Counted from the first letter of the stretch, positions 26,406-35,249 are shown. The stretch is DNA of 64,000 nt from JAAZKA01 sp034926225 (GCA_034926225.1 JAYFRF010000012.1:1-64000); one strand, 5' to 3'. The notes: generated from the sequence alone by a model not told the origin. Made by a program: numbers and translations.

Positions 26406-28163
26406 TCACTTCCGCCTGTCCCGCACGCGTCCGACGGCAATGCTCGCGCCCTCGCGCGTATCGGCGGCCTTGATAAAGGCGAGTAAGCCCCACGACGCGA
26501 TCATCGATGAGCCGCCGTTTGACAGGAACGGGAACGTCACGCCGGTGAGCGGCAGGATATCGACGGAGCCGCAGACGTTGAGGATCACCTGCGTGACCAT
26601 CGCGGCGGTGGCGGCGCAGGCGGCGATGACGTAGAAGGTCGAACGCCCGAGCGTCGCCGAACGGACGGCGAACAGGGTGAACGTAATGATCGACGCGATG
26701 GCCGAAAGGGCGATGATCAGCCCAAGCTCCTCGCAGACCATGCCGAAAACGAGGTCGGTGTCGCCGGCGGCGATGCGCTTCAGCCAGCCCTCCCCCGCGC
26801 CCATGCCGAACAACCCCCCCGACGCGGCGGCGGACATCGTGCGTACCTGCTGGTAGCCGGTGGTGGAAGGGTATTCCCACGCATGCCGCCAAACGGAGAA
26901 GCGGTCGGCGATATAAGGCTTTACTTCGAGTACGAGGAAGCCGCCGATGCCCGCGCCGGCGATGACGAACAGGAGGGAGGCGAAGTCGCCGGAACGCATG
27001 AAGGCGATGACGAGAAAGGTCGCGAAGAAGACGAGCGCCGTGCCGAAGTCGGACATCAGCGCAAGCATACCGACGCACGCGGCGGCCATGAGGACGAACA
27101 ACACCATATTGCGCTTGGTAAAAAGGCGGTCGAGCGTCGCGGTGCCGGCGCAGACGAAGCAGATCTTCGCAAGCTCGGAGGGCTGCAGGGAAAACCCGCC
27201 GATGCTGACCCAGTTGCGGTCGCCGACAAGGAGCGTCAGAGCCAGAAGCCCGATCGCGCCGACAGCGGCCAGCCAGCGCAGCTTTTGCGCGAAGTCAAGC
27301 CTGCGCAGCAGTAAGCAAAGACTGATAAAGACAAGGATACCCAAAAGGACGGAAATCAGCCACTTGGACAGCTCGTCCGGATGGGACGACGAAATCACGC
27401 CGAGTCCGAGAGTCGTCAGGAAGAACGCCAGCGCCTCGATCTCGATGCCGGTGCGTCCGAAGGCGCTGGTGAAGGCGAGATAGGCCCACTGGAGAATCGT
27501 CAGGATCAGAAAGGTGGGGATCAGCATCCACGAAAGGGAATCCCCCGCCGCGATCATGAGCTGGGTGCATAAGAGGATCTGGAATTCGGTGATCCAGAGC
27601 AAAATCACCCACGGACGCACGAGGAGTCCCGGGCGCGTACGGCTGCGCGACTGCTCGGCGCGCTGCTCACTTGTGGCGGGCTCAAAGGTGAGGGTTTCCG
27701 CCGCGCCGGACGGGACGTCCCCGACGGTGAGGGTGTCTCCGGCGGCAAGCGGAGCGGGGCGGACGATCCGTTCCCCGTTTTTCAGGATGGGATAGCGTCC
27801 GCCTAAGGGGTAGAGCGTCCAGTCCCCGCGCGCGCTGCGCGTGACGGCAGCCTGCATGCGCGCGACGGTCGGCCCCGGGATACGGACGTCCGACGCCGGC
27901 GCGCGGCCGAGGATGTTTTCCCAGTGGGAAAGCAGGAATTCGTCCCCCGTCTCGCGGCGGAGCTTCCCCCACAGCTCGGGGGAATATTTCTCCCGCAAAA
28001 GCGACGCGATGCAGGATATCACCGTCAGGAGTGCGAGGATCACCAGCGCATAGCGGATATACTGCGTAAGAATCCCCCGTAAGCCGGGGAACCGCGCAAA
28101 CAGCGAGGACAGCGTCCCGGTGATGCCGGAAACGTCCTTAAAAGATGCGGTAAACGTGTTCAT
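26406..28163 (-). CDS. FHA domain fused to a FtsW/RodA/SpoVE (SEDS) protein
   Basis: A 585-residue membrane protein. Residues about 38-58 form one membrane span; about 80-155 are a cytoplasmic FHA domain (ILGRAPASDVRIPG with the phosphothreonine-binding Gly-Arg and Ser, and a later LKNGERI). From about 185 on follow some ten membrane spans with SEDS hallmarks: QPSELAKI, MSDFGTALVFF (catalytic-type Asp), the loop TDLVFGMVCEELGLI and GVTFPFLSNGGSS. SEDS proteins polymerise glycan strands of peptidoglycan with a class B PBP. The FHA domain would tie polymerisation to Ser/Thr phosphorylation. No PBP or kinase gene is adjacent. The start is preceded by AGGA. Confidence 0.9.
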   Translation of the reverse strand: MNTFTASFKDVSGITGTLSSLFARFPGLRGILTQYIRYALVILALLTVISCIASLLREKYSPELWGKLRRETGDEFLLSHWENILGRAPASDVRIPGPTVARMQAAVTRSARGDWTLYPLGGRYPILKNGERIVRPAPLAAGDTLTVGDVPSGAAETLTFEPATSEQRAEQSRSRTRPGLLVRPWVILLWITEFQILLCTQLMIAAGDSLSWMLIPTFLILTILQWAYLAFTSAFGRTGIEIEALAFFLTTLGLGVISSSHPDELSKWLISVLLGILVFISLCLLLRRLDFAQKLRWLAAVGAIGLLALTLLVGDRNWVSIGGFSLQPSELAKICFVCAGTATLDRLFTKRNMVLFVLMAAACVGMLALMSDFGTALVFFATFLVIAFMRSGDFASLLFVIAGAGIGGFLVLEVKPYIADRFSVWRHAWEYPSTTGYQQVRTMSAAASGGLFGMGAGEGWLKRIAAGDTDLVFGMVCEELGLIIALSAIASIITFTLFAVRSATLGRSTFYVIAACAATAAMVTQVILNVCGSVDILPLTGVTFPFLSNGGSSMIASWGLLAFIKAADTREGASIAVGRVRDRRK

Positions 28164-28206
28164 TCGTTCCTATTTATCAGCGTTCCCCGTAGTACGGGGA
28201 GATTTA

Positions 28207-29538
28207 TTATCCGTGCAGCTCTCTTAAAAGCTTTGCCTGTCCCGCGACAAGCTCTTCCGCGACGCCCGGGCAGAAAGCCGAGCTGCGCGCTTCATAGCCG
28301 CCCTCGGCAAAAGCCGGATACATCGGTAGATACCCCTCGGAGCCGTTTGTTAAACAGCACGCAAGCGTTACGGGATATGGCGACGCGTCGCGTACTCCGC
28401 GGCCGATATCGGTAAACGGCTCGCCGGGGAATCCGGCAAACGCGAGATTGCCCGCGGTCACGGCGGACATATGCAGCTTTAATGTATCCCCAGCTTCCGC
28501 AAGGCGCACCATCTTATACGCCTCGGCGACGAGCGTCGTCACACCCATACCGGTTTCGGGGATGAGGTCGTCACGTCCGGCCTCATGCAGCGCGACGAGT
28601 TCCCGGGCGCGCGGAACCTGGCCAGGGTCGGGGAGGTTCGCCGGTGTCTCAAGATCGCGCACGGCAAAGGTCACGCGGTCGGGCCCTTCGAGCGGCTGCG
28701 CCGTACCGTAAACCGCGAGCGCGCCGGCGGCGATGACCTGCCCCATATAGCGGGAATGCGCGTAGCCGGAAACAGGGAAGGTTTTCGCGTCGGCATCAGC
28801 GGGGCTGCGCGAAATATCGATATGGTTCGTATCGCCCTGCGCGCCGTTGAAGTAGACCGCATGGACGCCGGGCAGCGCGCCTTCGACGGTTTTGCGCACG
28901 AAGCCGGGGAAATCCGCCGACCATTTCGTTCCGCCGATCACATCCGGATGAACCTGGAAGTTCACAATCACAATCTCCGGGCGTCCCTCGCGGACGATCC
29001 GCACAAGCCGCAGGGTCTCGTCGGGCGTACCGATGGGCGTGCGCACACGGGCGTTCTTCCAGCCCGGGTTTGTACGGATGGTGCCGTCGTCCATACGGAA
29101 GCGGCGGATAAAAGAGATCCCTTCGGCGCGGCCGGACGCTGTCAGCAGGGACGCGGGGGCGAGATCGTCCAGCGCCGCCCTGCCGCAGGACCCGAGGCGC
29201 GCGAAGCAGTAGCCGTTATAGACGGGATTATGGGGAAACAGCTTCGTCGACATACAAGGCCCGGTGTGCGTATGGGTACAGGCGAGGAAAACGGCGTCCG
29301 CCGGCACCCCGGCGATGTCTGAAATCGTTTTGCGCGCGACATCAGCCTCCTTTTGCTCAATGCCGATCAGATCCAGCGAGAAAACCAGCGCCGCGTTCCC
29401 CTCTCCGTCGCGGAAAGCGATACAGGACGCGGTCAAAGGATCGAGAATCCCGTCCGCGCGGCGGGCGCTGTAATACCCCTGCATGTAGGTACCGAGTGGC
29501 GGGGTGATGTCGATGCGGGAAAATCCGGCTTGCAGCAT
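28207..29538 (-). CDS. Neutral ceramidase-like hydrolase, copy B
   Basis: A 443-residue protein resembling the N-terminal catalytic domain of neutral/alkaline ceramidases. Typical features are the N-terminal GFSRIDITPPLG, the metal-ligand block ACTHTHTGP (about residue 90), NFQVHPDVIGG and the late FAGFPGEPFTDIGR. No signal peptide and no C-terminal Ig-like domain, unlike secreted ceramidases, so it probably acts in the cytoplasm on an unknown amide substrate. It is a close paralogue of the gene at 29677. The start has GGGAGGG nine bases upstream. No promoter is evident in the short gap after the terminator of copy A. Confidence 0.85.
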   Translation of the reverse strand: MLQAGFSRIDITPPLGTYMQGYYSARRADGILDPLTASCIAFRDGEGNAALVFSLDLIGIEQKEADVARKTISDIAGVPADAVFLACTHTHTGPCMSTKLFPHNPVYNGYCFARLGSCGRAALDDLAPASLLTASGRAEGISFIRRFRMDDGTIRTNPGWKNARVRTPIGTPDETLRLVRIVREGRPEIVIVNFQVHPDVIGGTKWSADFPGFVRKTVEGALPGVHAVYFNGAQGDTNHIDISRSPADADAKTFPVSGYAHSRYMGQVIAAGALAVYGTAQPLEGPDRVTFAVRDLETPANLPDPGQVPRARELVALHEAGRDDLIPETGMGVTTLVAEAYKMVRLAEAGDTLKLHMSAVTAGNLAFAGFPGEPFTDIGRGVRDASPYPVTLACCLTNGSEGYLPMYPAFAEGGYEARSSAFCPGVAEELVAGQAKLLRELHG

Positions 29539-29571
29539 ACGATAAACCCTCCCAAATTTTTAGTCAGACAA

Positions 29572-29597
29572 AGTTTTCCCCCTGTATGTGGGAAACT
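29572..29597. repeat. AGTTTTCCC / GGGAAACT hairpin before ceramidase-like copy B
   Basis: An inverted repeat with arms 29572-29580 and 29590-29597 in the leader of the gene starting at 29538. It is one of several hairpins in the window built on GTTTTCC / GGAAAAC arms. Confidence 0.5.
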
Positions 29598-29605
29598 GTA
29601 CCGAT

Positions 29606-29662
29606 AAAAGGGCGCACGGGGGCAGCCTTTTATCAAGCTAAAAGACAAGCTCCCCCGTGCGC
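29606..29662 (-). terminator. Terminator of ceramidase-like copy A
   Basis: GCGCACGGGGG and CCCCCGTGCGC (29612-29622 and 29652-29662) form an 11-bp perfect stem, followed on the minus strand by CCTTTTAT. Confidence 0.78.
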
Positions 29663-29676
29663 GATGGCATATGCAA

Positions 29677-31041
29677 TTATTTCAGGGCTTTCAGCTGGGC
29701 TACCTGACCGTTGATCAGCGCCGTCGAGATGCCGGCCGCGAAGTTCGAGCTGCGCGCCTCGTAGCCGCCTTCTTTATATGCGCTCTCGACGGGGAAATAT
29801 CCCTCGGAGCCGTTCGTCAGGCAGCAGGCGATCGTCATCTTAAACGGGGAGCCTTCCTTCGTGCCGCGGCCGATATCCGTGAAGGGTTCGCCGGGGAAGC
29901 CCGCGAACGCGACATCGCCGATAGCGACGCTAGACAGGTACAGATCAAAGTGATCCGGGCCGTTTTCGAGCTTAACCATACGTCCCGCTTCCGCGACAAC
30001 GGTGGTCAGCTGCATGCCGACGAACGGAATATCCGCGTCGCGGCCGGCCTTGTGCAGGTCATTGTACTTATGCGCCAGCGGCAGCTGCTCGGGCGTCGGC
30101 ATCTGAGACGGGACGCTGAGCACGCTGTGAGCATAGCGGACGGGACCGGCCGTGACCGGCGCGCACTTGCCGTAGACCTGTAAGGCAGCACCGGCGATGG
30201 CGCGGCCCATATGATGGGAGTGCTCATAGCCGCGCGCGACGTCGTCGAAGCTCTCGAGCTCAAGGCCTTCAAGTTCACCCTCGCGCGGGTCGGTGCAGAC
30301 GTGATTCGTGTCGCCCTGCGTGCCGTTGAAGAAGACGCAGTCGACCTTGCCGGGAAGCGCACCTTCGACGGTCTCGCGGACGGCGCGCGGCCAGTCGGCG
30401 CTGATCTTGTTACCGCCGATGACGTCGGGATGTACCTGGAAGTTGACGACGACGACTTCCTTCTTGCCCGGACGCTTGAAACGAACGACCTGAACGGTAT
30501 CGTCGGGGGTGCCGATCGGTCCGTCAATCTCGGGATTGTTGACGCCGGGGTTCGTGCGGATGGAGCCGTCCTTCATGCGGTAGCGGCGGATGAAGGCCAC
30601 GCGCTCGGCGCGGGAGCGGCCGATATACATGGAGGCTTCGGACAGGTCGGCGATGGCGAAAACGCCGGCGTCGGCGAGCCTGGTGCCTAAAAATTCGTCA
30701 TAAACCTTGATGCCCTCGTCGAAGGCTTCGCTGTTGGCGTCGCCGCGGCCGACAGACGGGCCGGTATGGGTATGGGTGCAGGCAAGGAAGATACCTTCAT
30801 AGGGTACGCCGGTCGCCTTGGAGATCACCGCGCGATACACGTCGTCGGTCTTCTGGTTGATGCTGATTAAGTCAAGAGAGTATAAAAGAGCGGTCTTCTC
30901 ACCGTCGGATACGGCAATGCAGTTGCAGTCGAGGTTGTCAAGGACGCCGTCCGCTAGACGCTTGACAAAATAACCGGCAATCGGGATGCCGAGGGGCGGG
31001 GTAATATCCACGCGGGAGAAACCGACTTTGAAGGTAGACAT
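29677..31041 (-). CDS. Neutral ceramidase-like hydrolase, copy A
   Basis: Paralogue of the gene at 28207, 454 residues from the ATG at 31041 (AGGAGT eleven bases upstream; an earlier in-frame start adds residues without a binding site). The same blocks are present: VGFSRVDITPPLGIP, ACTHTHTGPS, NFQVHPDVIGG, FFNGTQGDTNH and FAGFPGEPFTDIGRG, and the C-terminal NGSEGYFPVESAY. It lacks a signal peptide. It has its own promoter (31100-31127) and terminator. Upstream on the same strand is an MFS transporter, which may import the substrate or export the product. Confidence 0.86.
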   Translation of the reverse strand: MSTFKVGFSRVDITPPLGIPIAGYFVKRLADGVLDNLDCNCIAVSDGEKTALLYSLDLISINQKTDDVYRAVISKATGVPYEGIFLACTHTHTGPSVGRGDANSEAFDEGIKVYDEFLGTRLADAGVFAIADLSEASMYIGRSRAERVAFIRRYRMKDGSIRTNPGVNNPEIDGPIGTPDDTVQVVRFKRPGKKEVVVVNFQVHPDVIGGNKISADWPRAVRETVEGALPGKVDCVFFNGTQGDTNHVCTDPREGELEGLELESFDDVARGYEHSHHMGRAIAGAALQVYGKCAPVTAGPVRYAHSVLSVPSQMPTPEQLPLAHKYNDLHKAGRDADIPFVGMQLTTVVAEAGRMVKLENGPDHFDLYLSSVAIGDVAFAGFPGEPFTDIGRGTKEGSPFKMTIACCLTNGSEGYFPVESAYKEGGYEARSSNFAAGISTALINGQVAQLKALK

Positions 31042-31099
31042 AAGTACACATACTCCTTTTTTTAATTTGCAGCCAAAGGAATTATTGCTTACCAAGGCT

Positions 31100-31127
31100 A
31101 GTATACCACATTTTTTCGATTACGCAA
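31100..31127 (-). promoter_or_regulatory. Promoter of ceramidase-like copy A
   Basis: Minus-strand TTGCGT (31127-31122), 16-bp spacer, TATACT (31105-31100), about 60 bp before the start codon. Confidence 0.7.
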
Positions 31128-31174
31128 GCTTTCTTTGTAAATTCCGCCAACTTTAAAAAAGGTTTTTTGACAGG

Positions 31175-32398
31175 CTATTTTCCCCTGCGCGTGTCGCTTT
31201 TCAAGAGCGCCAGCTGTGCCATCAGCCCGCCAAGCGGAAAAACCGCGCCTAAAAGGAGCCCCGCACGGAGTCCCGCTTGATCCGCCGCCGCCGCCGTACT
31301 GCGCACCACCGCGTCGCTTAAAAGCCCCGAAAGCCACGGGCCTAACGCGCAGCCGATATCACCGCCCGCCGCCATCAGCGCAAACATCGACGCGCCCGCC
31401 ATCGGCAGTGCCTTCGCCGCAAGCGACAGCGCGCCCGGCCATGCGAGCGACACGCAGAGTCCCGTCACGCAGCACGCGAGCACCGCGATCACGGGAATAT
31501 TCGTCATCGCCGCCGCAATATAACACCCCGCCGCGCCGGCAAAGCCCGCGATCAAGACCGCTCTTAAGGGCCATTTCCCACCGCACACGCCGTGCAGCAT
31601 GCGTCCCAGCCCCATCATCACCGCAAAGCCCGCCATGCCGAGGATATCTCCCCACATTTTCGGCAAATTCATGCCGCGGTCCAAGAAAGCGGACGTCCAC
31701 TGGCTCATGGCAAGCTCCGTCGCTCCGGCAAAGAGGATGGAAACAAAGCTAAGAAGAAAGATTTTCGACCCAAGCAGCGTGCGAATCGGCGTCGCCTCGG
31801 CTTCGCTCACCTTTTGCCGGAGCGGAACGCGCAAAAAGATCGTCCCGCAGGCGATCGGCAGCAGCGCCCAGCCGCAGAGGATGAGCGGCCAGTACCGGGT
31901 GCCGAAAATCGCCATCAATACGGTCGTGACGACGACGGTCACCACCTGTCCGATCGCGTAAAACGAGTGCATGAGCGACATGGCGCGTTCGGGGTTATCC
32001 GAGGGCGTCGCATCAATGATGGGTGACAATAGCAGCTCTTGAAGGCCCGCGCCGACAGAGAACACGACGGTTGCGAGAAGGAATCCCGCGTACTCCGCCC
32101 CCCGGAAGCTCCAGGGAACGGAGGCAAACAGCAGAAAGCCGAGCGCGCAGAGGTACTGCCCGAGGACGACGAAACGCCGGAAGCCGTGGCGGTCGGCGGC
32201 CTTGGAAAAAACGAGATCGGTGGTAACCTGTGTGACAAAATTGACAAAAGTCAGCCCGCCGAGCTCGGCATAGGACAGCCCGTAGGTATCGCGCAGGGGC
32301 ATGAAAAGCATCGGGGTGAAATTGACGGTGATCGCCATGATCGTCGCTCCGAACCAGCACGCACGCACGGTCGGACGGTAGTTGATCGTCTTATCCAT
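31175..32398 (-). CDS. MFS transporter
   Basis: A 407-residue major facilitator with twelve predicted spans. The loop between spans 2 and 3 has SKAADRHGFRRFVVLG, a variant of the MFS motif DRxGRR, and a large hydrophilic loop follows span 6 (RVPLRQKVSEAEATPIRTLL). It resembles sugar or drug transporters of the fucose-permease and related groups; substrate unknown. Expression is not obvious: the ATG at 32398 has no good ribosome binding site and lies only 22 bases after the hairpin at 32421-32451, so it may depend on read-through from pfkA. Confidence 0.85.
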   Translation of the reverse strand: MDKTINYRPTVRACWFGATIMAITVNFTPMLFMPLRDTYGLSYAELGGLTFVNFVTQVTTDLVFSKAADRHGFRRFVVLGQYLCALGFLLFASVPWSFRGAEYAGFLLATVVFSVGAGLQELLLSPIIDATPSDNPERAMSLMHSFYAIGQVVTVVVTTVLMAIFGTRYWPLILCGWALLPIACGTIFLRVPLRQKVSEAEATPIRTLLGSKIFLLSFVSILFAGATELAMSQWTSAFLDRGMNLPKMWGDILGMAGFAVMMGLGRMLHGVCGGKWPLRAVLIAGFAGAAGCYIAAAMTNIPVIAVLACCVTGLCVSLAWPGALSLAAKALPMAGASMFALMAAGGDIGCALGPWLSGLLSDAVVRSTAAAADQAGLRAGLLLGAVFPLGGLMAQLALLKSDTRRGK

Positions 32399-32420
32399 AA
32401 ACACTTAAAATAACCAAAGT

Positions 32421-32451
32421 GCCGCGCGGAAAAACGAGTTTCCCGCGCGGC
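32421..32451 (-). terminator. Hairpin after pfkA
   Basis: GCCGCGCGG (32421-32429) pairs with CCGCGCGGC (32443-32451), extended inward by GAAA/TTTC. The minus strand continues with a weak T-rich tract (ACTTTGGTTATTTT). Plausible terminator or attenuator between pfkA and the MFS gene. Confidence 0.6.
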
Positions 32452-32487
32452 GCGGCCCTTATTTAATGTAATTGTGCCCGCTCTTTT

Positions 32488-33456
32488 TTACAGAACGGTC
32501 ATCTTAGAAACGCGGTACAGCTCCTCGTGGAACTCCGGCGGCATTGCGAGGGCTTCCTCGATATCCCGGTCGATCATCTCGTCGTTGTAGGCGCAGATGA
32601 CGCGGTTGGTCTTTCCCGCCGCGAGGCACTCGACGGCAAGGCAGCCCATCCGTGTGGCGGCCACGCGGTCGCGCGCCGTCGGGGAGCCGCCACGCTGGAC
32701 ATGGCCGAGTACGGTGACGCGCGTTTCGACACCGGTCGCCTCGTGGACGGCCTTGGCAACGTCGTCGGCGTGACCGACGCCTTCGGCGACGATGATGATG
32801 TGGTGATTGCGGTGCTGGATGCGGCCCCGGCGCATACGCTCGAAGACGTCCCTCTCCATGTCGACGGGCTTTTCCGGGATCAGGATGGACGTCGCACCGG
32901 ACGCCACACCGACATACATGGCAAGCGCGCCGGACTTGTTGCCCATGACCTCGACGACGGAGCAGCGCTCATGGGACTGCATCGTATCGCGCAGACGGTC
33001 GATGCTCTCGAGGGCGGTGTTGCAGGCGGTATCGAAGCCGATGGAATAACGGGTGCAGGAGATGTCGTTGTCGATCGTCGCGGGGATGCCGACGGTGCAG
33101 ACGCCGGAGCGCGACAGATCGAGCGCGCCGCGGAAGGTACCGTCGCCGCCGATGGCAACGATCCCGCCGATGCCCATGTAACGGCAGATATCGATGGCCT
33201 TTTTCATACCGGCTTCGGTCTTGAATTCCGGGCAGCGGGCGGTGTAGAGCATGGTGCCGCCGCGGGTTTGGATGCCGTCGACGCTGCGGGCGTCCAGCTC
33301 GAAGGTATCGCCGTTGATCAGGCCGTTGTAGCCGCGGCGAATACCGATCACCTGCATACCGCTTGCGACAGCGGTGCGAACTACAGCGCGGATGGCCGCG
33401 TTCATGCCCGGCGCGTCGCCGCCGGAGGTTAATACGCCAATGGTGTTGATAGACAT
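32488..33456 (-). CDS. pfkA: ATP-dependent 6-phosphofructokinase
   Basis: Glycolytic enzyme converting fructose 6-phosphate and ATP to fructose 1,6-bisphosphate. The 322-residue protein has the ATP loop TSGGDAPGMN (about 9-18), the metal/ATP block GGDGTFRGA (about 102-110) and the catalytic TIDND (about 127), followed by GFDTACNTALESIDRLRDT. A Gly follows GGD as in ATP-dependent forms, which argues against a pyrophosphate-dependent enzyme. The ATG at 33456 is preceded by AAGGAGG; the longer frame upstream lacks this. It follows nth by 69 bases on the same strand. Confidence 0.97.
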   Translation of the reverse strand: MSINTIGVLTSGGDAPGMNAAIRAVVRTAVASGMQVIGIRRGYNGLINGDTFELDARSVDGIQTRGGTMLYTARCPEFKTEAGMKKAIDICRYMGIGGIVAIGGDGTFRGALDLSRSGVCTVGIPATIDNDISCTRYSIGFDTACNTALESIDRLRDTMQSHERCSVVEVMGNKSGALAMYVGVASGATSILIPEKPVDMERDVFERMRRGRIQHRNHHIIIVAEGVGHADDVAKAVHEATGVETRVTVLGHVQRGGSPTARDRVAATRMGCLAVECLAAGKTNRVICAYNDEMIDRDIEEALAMPPEFHEELYRVSKMTVL

Positions 33457-33525
33457 TTGTTTTCCTCCTTGAAAAAAAGGGCTTCCTATCGTGAAAGCTG
33501 TACGCATATCCGCCGGGAGCGCTGT

Positions 33526-34161
33526 TTACGCGCCCCGACAAAGGGATAAGTAAAGTGGACACGCGGCGCAGTTCGGTTTTCGCGCCGTGCAGAGGGCCCG
33601 TCCGTGCAGCACGAGCCGGTGGCAGAAATCGGAGCTTTCCTCCGGCGGCAGGATAGCGCGGAGGGCGCGCTCCACCTTTTCCGGCTCCTTGTCCCGGCAC
33701 AGTTCCAGCCGGTTCGCGATGCGGATACAATGGGTATCCGTCACGACGGCGGAGGGTTTGTGATAGACGTCGCCGAGGATGAGATTGGCCGTTTTTCGGC
33801 CGACGCCGGGCAGCTTTATGAGTTCTTCGAGCGTATCGGGCAACTTACCGCCGTAAGCATCCAGCAAAATGCCCGCTGTTTCGACAATGGCACGCGCTTT
33901 TGTATGATAAAAGCCGCAGGAGTGGATAATCTCCTCCACATCGGGAATCTCCGCGCCGGCAAAGGCCTCCAGGGTAGGATATCTTAAAAACAGGTCTGGG
34001 GTGATCATATTTACACGCGCGTCGGTGCACTGCGCCGATAAAATCACGGCAAACAGCAGTTCATAGGGCTTTTCGTAGCGCAGCGCGCAGACAGGGTCCG
34101 GATAGAGGGCCGCAAGCGCGTCGATGATGGCGCGTATGCGCCCGGGGTCGGTTTTCTCCAT
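33526..34161 (-). CDS. nth: Endonuclease III
   Basis: Base-excision DNA glycosylase/AP lyase for oxidised pyrimidines. The 211-residue protein has the helix-hairpin-helix LPGVGRKTANLILG with the catalytic Lys (about residue 122), the catalytic Asp in VVTDTHC (about 140), and a C-terminal iron-sulfur loop. The loop reads C-x6-C-x2-C-x6-C, one residue longer in the last interval than the standard x5. Divergently transcribed from the three-gene small-protein cluster; pfkA follows. Confidence 0.96.
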   Translation of the reverse strand: MEKTDPGRIRAIIDALAALYPDPVCALRYEKPYELLFAVILSAQCTDARVNMITPDLFLRYPTLEAFAGAEIPDVEEIIHSCGFYHTKARAIVETAGILLDAYGGKLPDTLEELIKLPGVGRKTANLILGDVYHKPSAVVTDTHCIRIANRLELCRDKEPEKVERALRAILPPEESSDFCHRLVLHGRALCTARKPNCAACPLYLSLCRGA

Positions 34162-34257
34162 AGGTTTTTTCCTTTAAGTAACACATTTCAGGAAATTTGC
34201 GCATATACTGCTACATAGCGAAGCGTACCAATACTGCAAAAAGGGAGCGTGTTATCT

Positions 34258-34542
34258 ATGGCCGCAGATTTGGAAGCCATGTTAAAATTAATGCTGCGTG
34301 CAAAGCAGGACCCGAAGTTTGGCGCAAGCCTTGAAAAGCTCGGGAACCTGATGGAATCGGAGGACGGCGTCAAGCTTGCCCGTATGATCGCGGAAGGCGG
34401 GTCGGATACTTTAAAAGCCGCGTCGGAGGCGATGCTGCGCGGGGATAAAGCCGCAGCGAAGGCCGCGCTCACGAAGCTGCTCACAACAAAGGAAGGCGCC
34501 GCTGTCGCGACTATGCTTGCGGACATGGTGAGCCACGAATGA
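34258..34542 (+). CDS. Small helical protein of unknown function, 94 aa
   Basis: First of three small genes read against the surrounding direction. The protein is predicted to be almost entirely helical and rich in Ala, Lys, Leu and Met, without membrane segment or signal. No family recognised. AGGGAG lies about ten bases before the ATG at 34258, which is favoured over a GTG three codons earlier. The stop overlaps the start of the next gene by four bases (ATGA), so at least the first two genes are coupled. Confidence 0.7.
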   Translation: MAADLEAMLKLMLRAKQDPKFGASLEKLGNLMESEDGVKLARMIAEGGSDTLKAASEAMLRGDKAAAKAALTKLLTTKEGAAVATMLADMVSHE

Positions 34543-34949
34543 GTACGGAAAACCCCAAGCCGACGGAAAGCTCCATGCCACCGGAAAACGCCAAGCCACC
34601 GGAATCCAAGCTGCCGGAGGGCGACATTGATTCGCTGCTCTCAGGGATCATGGAGATCATGGATAAAAACCCCGAGCTAAAGTCCCTTGCCGGAAACCTC
34701 GCGTCCACCGATCTGTCTCCGCTTTTAGGGCTGCTCGGCAGCATGGAAAAGCAGACCCTTCCCGTTCCCTCCGCACCGCAAACCGGCGCCGATCGCGCGG
34801 AAGCATTGTTACATGCGCTCAAGCCGTTCTTAAACCCCACGCGTGCGTCCTCGGTGGAGCGTGCGATCCATATGCTGTCGACCGCGAAGACCGTCCGCAC
34901 GGCGATCCATGCGTTCGGCGCGATGTCTTCAGGCAATATTTCCGTATAA
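34539..34949 (+). CDS. Proline-rich N-terminus plus helical domain, unknown function, 136 aa
   Basis: Second gene of the cluster. Residues 1-28 are Pro/Ser/Glu rich and probably disordered (repeats of PE(N/S)..PPES type); 29-70 and 85-135 are helical, the latter with LLHALKPFLNPTRASSVERA. I do not recognise a named family. No membrane segment. The start overlaps the previous stop. The third gene follows 24 bases later with its own GGGGG ribosome binding site. Confidence 0.7.
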   Translation: MSTENPKPTESSMPPENAKPPESKLPEGDIDSLLSGIMEIMDKNPELKSLAGNLASTDLSPLLGLLGSMEKQTLPVPSAPQTGADRAEALLHALKPFLNPTRASSVERAIHMLSTAKTVRTAIHAFGAMSSGNISV

Positions 34950-34973
34950 ACGCGGGCAAAAAGGGGGTATTCG

Positions 34974-35249
34974 ATGTATCAGCGTACCTTTTCCGAGGCC
35001 ATCGACGCAAAATTTGTTCCGGTGGAGACCCCACCGCCCGCGCCAGCCGCCGGCCCGGCTTCCCCGGCCCCGGGGGAAAACCTGGTCTCCTCTTTTAAGA
35101 GCATCCTCTCCCGTGTCAAGCTTTCCCAACTGTCCACGGACGATCTGCTGCTGGCGGCAATCCTCTACTTCACCCTGCGCGAATCGGGGGACGACGATCT
35201 TCTGCTCATCCTCGCGGGCCTTTTTCTGACGGGCTTCTTTGACCGCTAA
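34974..35249 (+). CDS. Small protein with acidic-flanked hydrophobic C-terminus, 91 aa
   Basis: Third gene of the cluster. The N-terminal third has a Pro/Ala-rich linker (about 18-32); the C-terminal 40 residues alternate Asp pairs with hydrophobic runs (STDDLLLAAILYF, then DDDLLLILAGLFLTGFF), which could be a short membrane hairpin or an amphipathic oligomerisation segment. Function unknown. The gene ends in a four-base convergent overlap with the gene at 35246, with no terminator between them. Confidence 0.7.
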   Translation: MYQRTFSEAIDAKFVPVETPPPAPAAGPASPAPGENLVSSFKSILSRVKLSQLSTDDLLLAAILYFTLRESGDDDLLLILAGLFLTGFFDR

